Source: Blattamonas nauphoetae
Lineage: Eukaryota; Preaxostyla; Oxymonadida
Assembly (NCBI GenBank): GCA_033064195.1
Contig: JARBJD010000004.1
Span: 496,001 to 560,000 of the forward strand
Reading direction: 5' to 3'
Length of the DNA stretch: 64,000 nt
Shown here one piece after another: positions 34,064-43,200 of this stretch. The translations under genes and the position numbers were made by a program. The notes under the pieces are model-generated. The model searched no databases. It saw nothing but the letters and a program-made list of their open reading frames with translations, and was not told where the DNA came from. Within the stretch, counting starts at the first letter, position 1, and each line of letters begins with the position of its first letter.

Positions 34064-34229
34064 GATTCAGGATCGCAGTTTCAGCTGGTTGCAGCGATCA
34101 ACCCAACAAACTTGCTGTTTTGATTGATTCGCTCCCTATTCGCAAGAAAGGAGTTTATCAGGCTGCTCTCTCGTTTTGGTGTGATAAGAACGACCAATTT
34201 CGCTCAGAAATTCAGAAAAGAGGAAAAAG

Positions 34230-36787
34230 TCAAGTCTCCTGCCGACTCACGAATGACTTCAAAATATCCATTTCTCTTCTCATCTGTTCAATCGTCTCCG
34301 CGTTCCGCTTTGCTTGCTCCGTCAACTTCTCAATCTTCCGTTGTTGCTGCTCGTTCACCAAATCCTGCCGAGTCTCCCAGAGTTCGAGATTGACTTCATT
34401 TGTCGAGACATCTCGGCCGATAGACAAGACAGAATCAGAAAGGGCGAGCATCAGAGTGTTCAACGGCAGTTGGGAGAGAGCCGTTCTCTTCTTTGGATTC
34501 TGGACGGATTGAAACGACAATTGATGGGTGAAAAGGAAATACAAACCGGATCGAGAAACCCACGAAGAAGACTTGCTGTTTTCGGGTTCAGACGACTTGT
34601 CGCTTCATTGGTGTCGAAAGAAGCGATGTTTGAGCGAATGGTTTGGCAATCGTTTCCCCCAATCTGTCTCAATATTTTTGAAAGTAAACATCGGTTTCAC
34701 TGCTCTTCAAACCAAATTTTAGTTCTTATCCTTCCAGACACCACTTTCTCTCATCATATGACAGGGCTTGAAGGTATCTACAGGTTGTTTGTTTTCATCC
34801 TCTTCTCACCGAATGACGTTCTTCTCTCAAAGTTGTCTTCATTCATCCAACTTCCTCCAAATGGACGAAATCAAGACTCTGTTCCAACAATTCATCAGTT
34901 TGACATAATCTTGTTCATTTTTGACTTCCAATTCCGTTCAGATCACTCGAAAAAGATGCCATCTTTGTCCATCTCCCAAATTCTCGAACCTTGTGCTAAC
35001 TGGGTTCTCAGAGCCACGAAACAGTACCAATCATCACATTACAGTCGGTATGAGATTCATTCTCTCACAATATTCCAGGCGGAACATGAAAATCGCTTCA
35101 GAAATGAAGATCGCATCGAAGGTATCTATATGGATGATTGAAGACGATCTCTTTCAGAAATTGGAATATTTGTCCTTGTTTTGGACAAATGATCAACCTC
35201 ATCTAATAATTGAAGCGATATGTGCCGAGATCTTCAATGACATCATTTCCTCCGTTTTTTCAAGACATAGGCAGAAATTTCGATTTTCCATAACCGAACA
35301 CACTTTTTGGAAGCATTTCGGCAAGTGTTGACTTGGTGGGCCACATGTGATCGAGGTGTGTCTTGTCGTTTGTTTCAACTATCCCGTCCTCTCATCACAA
35401 TAGGTCCACTATAGTGATGAGAACGCCTGATTGCCGAAATATTGATCATAGTGTCGTGATCGTCGCAACGAATTCCACACTCGGTTGATCCTGACTGTTG
35501 AGGGCGATTGGTGAACACTATCACTTCACCTTTTCGATTTCTCGGTTCATTTTACCCTTTTATCTGTCATTTCATCATAATTGTTCACTAAATTTTGTTT
35601 GATCATGGTTTGTGGTGAAGCGTCACAATGAAACAGCCCAACCAACAAAACACCCAAATTCAGATCACGCTCGACGCTTGCGTGGTGCAATCGGTAGATC
35701 GCCCGCTTTGAAAGCTTGAGGACGCGGGTTCAAGACCTACCAGCGTCCTCTTTTTTTTTTCTCAACTTAGAATTTTTTGGCCCACCAACTCGACATTTGC
35801 CAGCATTTCACTATCCACACTTAAGTAAATACTGAAATGTGACAAAAAGTGTGACAATCTGGGGTTTTCAGAAACCATCGTTTATGAACGCGATCGAAGT
35901 TCAATGTCGAAACTAACCCCTTTTCCGTCGTATATACGTGTTTTCAAGTATTTAGAGAAAAATAAAAAAAGTGAAACCATCCATAGTGAAATGTTGCTTT
36001 TCAAAAATATTCAGACATCTGAACTCTTCCTGTGATCATCTCCAACAACATCATTCCCAACGCCCAAGTGTCTGAAGCTGCAGACGGCGCTGGCGATGAG
36101 GACGTGGAGTGCTCGGGTGGTTGGTATCGAAGAGAATCCAGCTCGGAGATTCCCGCAATAACACCGCACCTGCAATTACACCCACTCATTGTGTCGCCTG
36201 TTGAGAGAAGATGAAAGAAAACAATCAAGATACCAAGCTTGACTTTCAACGATTTCGTGAACAGAACGTTCGACGGCTTCAACTGTCCATACACAAGCCC
36301 CTGTTGGTGGAGGTCTTTGAGGTGAGTGTGGAGTGAGATTGAGATCTCCAGAATGGCCTGATATTGTCAGAGAAACGATAAACAGACATGGAGTCGATCA
36401 GTGTGGAGAATCCTCCGAAACGATGATTGAAAATCAGAAACAGAGTGATCCATCAGCTCCATAACAAGAAAAACAGCAGTTGGTGTGCTGATCACTTCAA
36501 TGATTTCCACAATACAGTTTGACTGGAATCGTTTCAATCTGTCCAGTTCTGCTTCGATTGGAGCTCTGTCGAAGTCAGACAAGCACGGAATCACTTTGAT
36601 GGCAACATTTGCATCGGATTCCGAGTTTCTTGCGCGATACACAATTCCTGTCCGCCCAGAGCCGAGAATCGATACACAGACGTCTACAAGTTAAGATAGA
36701 CCCAGAATAAATGGAAAAAACAGGGATGAGGAAATATACTGCCCGACACGACGACCTGATCCGGCTGTAATTTTTGTTTTTTGACAT
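34230..36787 (-). CDS. six-exon protein pseudokinase with C-terminal coiled coil
   Basis: Exons on minus: 36787-36748, 36683-36388, 36357-36234, 36197-36025, 34663-34547, 34499-34230. Introns are 64, 30, 36, 1361 and 47 bp, and all phases agree (339 residues). The N-lobe has a glycine loop (ILGSGRTGIVYRAR) and the VAIK lysine (VAIKVIP). The catalytic loop reads VYGQLKPSNVLF, so HRD is replaced by YGQ and the catalytic Asp is absent. DFG is GDT. APE is PPE. The C-lobe keeps SDTWALGMMLLEMITGR and a LLRGFLDPNPKKRT helix. A ~60-residue coiled coil (NEQQQRKIEKLTEQAKRN) ends the protein. It is therefore probably catalytically dead. Introns 1-3 and 5 match those of the kinase gene at 52.5-60 kb. The donor and acceptor of the 1.36-kb intron are the least certain; alternatives shift them by a few bases. 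Confidence 0.75.
34861..35331 (+). CDS. possible small spliced gene inside the pseudokinase intron
   Basis: Within the 1.36-kb intron the opposite strand offers an ATG at ~34872 (MDEIKTLFQQFI), a 44-bp intron with GTTTG donor (34897-34940), an open segment (SISQILEPCANWVLRATK), and after one more short intron a last segment ending HTFWKHFGKC with TGA at ~35329. Two or three alternative splice models are phase-consistent and give different middle parts, so I do not fix one. The residues are protein-like but match nothing I know. Confidence 0.35.
35673..35748 (+). tRNA. tRNA-like sequence, apparent anticodon UGA, probably degenerate
   Basis: 76 nt with a perfect A box (TGGTGCAATCGG, 35683-35694), a near-perfect B box (GGTTCAAGACC, 35727-35737), six paired acceptor positions (GACGCT/AGCGTC) and a run of ten T from 35751, as in a Pol III terminator. 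The anticodon loop is TTTGAAA. UGA would read Ser UCA, but the long variable arm of tRNA-Ser is missing, and the D and anticodon stems carry mismatches. The layout (CCCGC loop, CGCGGGTTC) resembles a tRNA-Ala(UGC) that has decayed. It lies inside the large pseudokinase intron, on the opposite strand. Confidence 0.5.
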
Positions 36788-38196
36788 AACAAGAGAGAGT
36801 TGAGAGTTCCTTTTTCACTATCATCAACTACCTTGAGTTATCCATCTCTGTGATTTTTTTGGAAAACCAACAGTGAAAAATAAGAGAGAATGACATGAAA
36901 TGCTACTGTAGGGGGACATACTCCGAACGACATGACACGTGATTCACATCCGATATCACTCCTGCATGGATCCAAGATTGTGAATGTCAAGAGAATGATA
37001 GAAGCAGATGAAATGAAGAAAAGGAGAAGGAAGATTAGAGTCAACTCGCTCGCTCCATAACTGTGTCAATGTAGTATCCAAGGACACCGATGCGGTGAAC
37101 ACAGACGATCAACAGGTAGTTGTGAAATGAAAAGGCCAGCCACAGCACGAAACCATCAAGACATTGCATTCTGTTCGAATTGGATTCAAAAACGTGTCAT
37201 ACTGTTCAGCTGTTCATCGAAATGGAGCCATCAAAATCAAAAAATCACACTGTTTCTTCCAGCGATTCGTCAAAGTGTATCGAATTGGTCTTCACAAAGC
37301 GCACAGAGTTCCTCACATTCTTCTCCATCATTTTCAAAATCGCCACGCCTTTGAAAATGAGACTCTTTTCGAAATGTTTCTTTCATGAGCTTTGTCAGTT
37401 TGGTGTTGTGAAGAATCTGTGTGAGAATTGACTAGATAAATTCAAGAAGTCACAAAGAGAAAAGACACACCACGCTGAGAATCAAGGTTGTGTATTCATC
37501 TCAGCAAACTTGGGATTTGGTGATGTGCAGGGATGAGTTGAAACTGAAAACTTGTCGTGACGGAAGAGATCATTGACGGAAAACAATACCTTGATCATTC
37601 GTCACATTTCGCACTGAGGGAAAGATGGACCCTCACCACCACTCACGGGTCCTTCTCAGTGATAATACTGGTTGAAACAAGAAACTGGATATAACTTCCA
37701 AGAATCAAACAGATCAATATCGGTCAGAAATACGTTCAATCAATCTTTTTCGACTTTAACCTCATCAAATACATTTCGTGAACGTTCGTTTCAATTCTTT
37801 TTGAAAATTATGCGATTTACGTCACAATAGACTTCCTTCATCCAAAAATCGTGGGAGGTGAGAACTCGATCCCACAAGAAAGTAATGAAAACATCGTTCT
37901 CTCATTCTGTAATTTACTCCTCGAGTGATACTCTCGTAAAGTTAAAACAATTTAAAGTTACAGGGATCGAGCAGGATGAGGTGAATCACGTGTCATGTCG
38001 CGAAGAGCATGTCCATCATTAATTTTGTTTTACAGTTTTCACGTCATTCAGAATTTTTTGGTGTCCAATTTTTTGTCACAAGGTGTTGAACTCTCTCAAT
38101 TATCATTGATAGAAAATTAAAAAATATAGTCTCTTTATTCGGAAAAATAAAACCGTTTTACAGCCGGATCAAGACGTCGTGTCGGGTAGTATATCG
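36741..38196. repeat. ~38-bp inverted repeat pair 1.4 kb apart, TA-flanked
   Basis: The left copy (minus sense, ~36740-36777) and right copy (plus sense, ~38160-38196) share TACAGCCGGATCA and GTCGTGTCGGG, then AGTATAT. Read as element ends they are TACTGCCCGACACGACG next to a TA on each side. Size and TA flanks would fit a Tc1/mariner-type element, but no DDE transposase can be read inside. The left copy also overlaps exon 1 of the pseudokinase gene, so the pair might instead be a duplicated gene start. Confidence 0.45.
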
Positions 38197-38430
38197 GATG
38201 AACAGCTGGCAAGTATATAGAGGGTTTAGAGATTTCATGCATTCTTGATTTTGATCCACCCATCGATATCTGTGTAAGCCATTCAACTCAACGAGTTATT
38301 GTTAATCATCCTTGATTTCTCCTTTCCAACTCTATCATCCCCTTATCTTCATCTGTGAATGCTTTTATTATGCTTTCTGTCTTCAAAAATGAGATAAACC
38401 CAAATTTTGAAAATGCGTGTTGTGAGAAGA
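36788..38430. other. 1.6 kb without a supported gene
   Basis: AT-rich. Two minus-strand segments look protein-like, one with a membrane span (LIFLLLFFISSASIILLTF near 36970-37050) and one upstream (FVLWLAFSFHNYLLIVCV near 37080-37150). They could be exons of a small membrane-protein gene, but splice phases did not resolve. Confidence 0.4.
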
Positions 38431-40066
38431 TTACTTCACTTGAACATGTGTGTTTGACCTTTCCTCTGCATCCTCCTCCTCTTCGGTGGAATCTTCGTGT
38501 TCTTCCCCATCATTATTCCCTCCAAATTCAAACCCTCTTCCGTTCTGTGACATCGCAAACAACTCGTTCAGAGGAATGCTCTTGAAATTGGCTGTGAATC
38601 CCATGTCGTCACCCTCCACCTTTATCACTCCATTCTGGCCAACTTTTTCAGGATCTGTCAGTGCTTTCTGTTTTCTAGGCGATGTTCGTCTGATTTCATG
38701 CAATATCTTTCGAGCTGTGGTTGTGACAGTGGGCTCGTTTCTTCTTTCGACCATTCCCAGAATATCTGTGACTTTGACTCTGCTGTTTCGTCTCCCGCCT
38801 TCTGTGAGCTCAATTTCGATTTCCATCGTCTTCAGTGCTTCCCACGAATCTTGGAAATGCGATGCCTTGAACAGAGCTTTCAAACAGAAGTCAAGCACTG
38901 TCCTGTCGTGGGATGCGAGGAACCGGGCAAGCAGAGGAAGCACCTCGTCCATAACAGCCACTTCGACGAGGCCTGGCATTGTGCGGAGGGTGACTTCGGC
39001 GAGTCGCTGATGATCCCCAAATGTGACTTCGGTACAGCCACACGGCGACGACTCGGCAGGAAGGGAGGCTGAGAGGAGCTGCGAAAGACCAATTTTGGCA
39101 AGCTCAGCGTAATGAACATTGTCATTTCCAACCCAATACTTCGAAGGGTCCGTTCGGATGAGCGATTCATGGGCGAGTGAAAACACCTGACGGAGGGAAA
39201 TAAATGACAATATATCAACGAGAAGCAACATATAATGGTCAAGAGTCAAAAATAGAAACGAAATCATCACGGGCTGACAAACCTCAATGATGCTCCATTC
39301 TGGTTCAGTGGCGAGAGATGCTCGAAGGCGGAAGGCTCGCTTTGTCTCATCTGAATCAACAGGCTCAAAAGGTTCTCCATCTTTCATGGTGACTGGAAAA
39401 AAAGTGAGAGGGAAGAGATGAGGAAGGAGTGAAAACGGAAAGAGGAAAAAACGTCCAAAAGATGTGGGTTACATACTGAGAAGGCGAATAAGCGAATAGA
39501 GATCGCGCTGTGTCCAGAAAGAGAGAGATAGTGAAGACGATCAAATAGAAGGAAGAAGATGTGAAAGGAGATTAAAAGAGACAATGAAAGTGATGGAAGT
39601 GACAAATGGCCAGGAATGTTCGCATGCCTTGAGATATTCATCCTGAACAGTGAGTAGATTGTCCCCAATCACTTTGGACATGTTGTCGTGTCTCTTCGCG
39701 GTGTCGCTATGTCCAGGGTTGGCTAACATCAAAATGACCAAAACAGTTCGAAAAGAAAGATTGAGATAGACCTTGCAAATCTCTCATGATTTCTTGGATT
39801 GCATGTCTCTTGACAGCGACATTATCAGACGAGCGGAGATTGATCACACCAGTTGCGGTTGCTGTGAGATATCGAGGCCACAATCCTTCTTCTAGTCTGC
39901 GCATTTCCTCGACTGAGATGTATCGAGAACGATTGGAAGCAAGGTACAACTTAAAATGTCATATTTTAAGAATGATGAGTCGGACGTTCATATAATCCAC
40001 CCGGGCTTTGACAGCTTCCCGTTGTGGTGTTTCTGAAGTGAGCATCATTGAGAGTTCGGAGCCCAT
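38431..40066 (-). CDS. ARM-like orphan protein, six exons, one GC-AG intron candidate
   Basis: Exons on minus: 40066-39986, 39949-39772, 39722-39628, 39507-39477, 39392-39283, 39186-38431. All phases agree, giving 416 residues (MGSELSMMLTSETPQREAV at the start). Introns are 36, 49, 120, 84 and 96 bp. The third starts GCATGC after AAG, so it would be GC-AG; a GT site 18 bp earlier is a less natural option because it would drop DEYLK. The protein is helical with ARM-like repeats (DEVLPLLARFLASHDRTVL, DFCLKALFKASHFQDSW). The tail is acidic (DSTEEEEDAEE). No catalytic motif or membrane span is seen. I do not recognise the family. It is divergent from the CHD gene, with only 138 bp between the ATGs. 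Confidence 0.72.
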
Positions 40067-40204
40067 CAGTTTCTGGAAAGATTCGAAGAACAGATTGAGC
40101 TTACCCGAAATAAAGAATTATCGTGTCATTTCAACCTCTGGTTCCCGATATCGTAGATATGAAAGGGAAATATATCTTTCTGATTGGAGCGAATCAGGAA
40201 GATC
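40067..40204. promoter_or_regulatory. short divergent region between ARM-like gene and CHD gene
   Basis: 138 bp between start codons facing away from each other. A possible 32-bp intron (40104-40073, GTAAGC donor) precedes the ARM-like ATG, so part of this may be 5' UTR. No named motif was recognised. Confidence 0.35.
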
Positions 40205-43200
40205 ATGATGTCGCTAGGTTTGTCGAGTTCGTTCGGCCTTTGTGCTGAATGTCAAATTAATCATTTCGATCCAGCCCATGAGATCATTGTGCCACAACCG
40301 ATTTCCATGTCCAGACGCAGTACCAAACACCAACGGATTCTTAACGATGATTCTGACACCACAGATGACGAAAGCAGTGAACTATACCCTAATAAGCCGG
40401 CATTCAGAACTGTCAGATTCGTGAAGGGAACGTTGAGACCAAAAGCGGATTCGGAGAACGATAATGGTTCTTCCAATAGCACGTCGGAAGAATCAGCGTC
40501 TCTGCCCGACATTCCACACGACGTCAGTGTTGTCAAATTGGTCATTGAGAGGCTCTTGGCCACAAGATTCTCGTCCAAACACGATTCTACCCTCTCTCTG
40601 GAACAGTTCCCTGAGATGAACCCAAAGGTAGTTGATGCTTTTGAGCAGGAAAAACGGTCCCCACTTCATTCAACCCCTTATCTTCCGAGTGCAGCGCGAA
40701 ACACTTTTCAAAACTCTCTCGATCCAGAATCAACCTCAAACACTCCATTTGACGAGACGAGTGTTGGCTCACTGTTCCATCCAATCCCTTTCCCCTCTCA
40801 GGAGCAATTGGATGCTGACCCAGCGAAGCTGGAGTATTTGGTGAAATGGAAGAACCTCTCGTACATTCACTGCTCATGGATCACCTCTGACGAATTCTTT
40901 GTTGAAGACCAATGGCGTGCAATCTACAAAAGGTTTCTCAAAACGATAACCACGCAGATTGCTGAAGTTGAAATGATGAAGTCGCCAGACCGTGTGCAGG
41001 AGATGGAGGACGAGTATGAACCGTTTCCGCCGGAATATCTCGAAGTGGATCGGATCTTGGATGTTTTTGAACCGCCCCCTCTTTCGTCAACTGAGAACAA
41101 TGACACCGACGACACAATCAACAAACCGCACACACCCATGAAACAATACCTCGTGAAATGGAAGGCTCTTGCATATACAGATTCAACGTGGGAAATTGAA
41201 GCAGACATTTCCTCATCAGACAAGATCCTCCAGTTCTACACGATCAGAAACTCGCCCGTGATAGACAACTCCGTCCAGCCTGTTTATCCCGACCCAACGA
41301 ACCCCCGCTTCCAGATGAAGCAGACGTGGAAGAGAAGCCCTCTGTACAAGAACGGGCACGAGCTGAGAGACTACCAAGTGGATGGGCTGAACTGGATGCT
41401 GTTCAACTGGTACCAGGGCAGGAACAGCATTTTGGCAGACGAGATGGGGTTGGGAAAGGCACAGCCGTTGACAGCAAAAGTGTTGACGCCGACAGGATGG
41501 GTGACGATGGGGGAGTTGAGGGAAGGCGATGAAGTGATCGCTGCGATGACGGGAAACGCGACAAAAGTGGAAAGGATATTCCCACAAGGAATTAAAACCA
41601 TCTTTGAAGTGACATTTTCGGATGGGTCGAGGACAGAATGCACAGACGAGCATCTCTGGTCAGTTTTCGAAGTTGGGCACGAACAAGACGGAATGAAGAC
41701 ACTCCCTCTTCACTCCTTCCAACACTCTCTTTTCAATCAGCACGGAAAGCCCCGATTTTACGTCCCAGCACACTCACCCATCGATATTTACGCGTGTCAG
41801 CACATCAACACATCTGGTTCATCCATCCGCGACAGAATCAACGCACTCAACCAATTTTTAGCCAAAACGGAGAAATATGAACTTTTGACGGAAGGTGAGC
41901 ACAAAGGTCTGGTTGGAGTGAATGTGGAGGAGAATGAGGTTGCTGGGTTTGTCGAGCTTGTTCGGTCGTTGGGCGGAATGGCAATCCAACCACACCAACT
42001 CCCATCCACTCCACTCACTCCCTCCCACCTGATACCCTTCTCCCTCCCTCCCTCGCTCGACTTCTCTCCCATCCCCAAACTATCCTCCCTCCTCGACCTC
42101 CTCTCCCCCTCTTCCACCCACCGCTTCATCACCTCCATCACCCCACGCTCTGCCTCGCCTGCACAGTGCATCCTCATCTCCGCCGAGTCGCATCTGTACC
42201 TGACCGACTCCTTCATCCCCACCCACAACACAGCCCAGACCATCGCTCTCATCAATCACGTCTGCCGCGAGGAGGGCGTGGCTGGCCCGTTTCTTGTGAT
42301 GGCACCACTCTCCACAATCCCGCACTGGCAGAGGGAGTTCGAGAACTGGACTGATCTCAACGCGGTTGTGTTTTATGGGCGTCCTGAATCGTTGGAACTG
42401 TTAAAACGATACGAATGGGACAGACCAGACCGAACAAAAGACGGAAAAACAGGAATCGGCTTCGAAGTTCTCATTACGACCTTCGAGATGGCCATGAAAT
42501 ACCTCCCGCTGCTGTTGAGTGTGGTGTGGAGGCTGTTTGTTGTTGACGAGGCCCACAAGCTGAAATCACGCTCGTCCAAAGTTTATCAACAGCTGTTCCA
42601 GATTCAGGCTGATCGAAAGTTGCTCCTCACAGGAACACCGCTTCAGAACAACATTACCGAACTGTACTCCATCCTCCACTTCCTCCAACCAACCACATTC
42701 GACTCAGAAGCCGAGTTTATGGAACGATTTGGGGATTTGACGTCACACACCGAAAAGATCGAAGACCTGCACGACGTTCTCCGGCCGTATCTTCTCCGTC
42801 GATTGAAGGACGATGTGGAGAACACCATTCCCATCAAAGAAGAGACCATCATTGAGGTGGAATTGACACGATTGCAGAAGAGGTATTATAAAGCGATCCA
42901 TGAAAGGAATTTCACGTTTCTTCGACAGGGCGTGGAAGACAAGGCGAACATCCCAAATCTGATGAACATTATGATGGAACTGAGAAAGTGCTGCAACCAT
43001 CCCTTTCTGATCAAAGGGGCAGAAGAGGCAATCCTCACCCAAACCAACGCTTACACCCTCAACGACCAGGCAGCGCTTCTTGTGATGTCTTCAGGGAAGT
43101 TCGTTCTACTCGACAAACTCCTTCCAAGATTGTTCGAAAACGGCCACAAAGTGTTGATCTTTTCGCAGATGGCGCGTGTTCTTGATCTCCTCCAACGCTA

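Noticed and set aside
41459-42229. Spliceosomal intron instead of intein in the CHD gene
   Set aside because: The segment is open in frame for all 257 codons, has the full set of intein blocks, and lacks GT...AG at its edges (it starts GCACAG and ends CACAAC).
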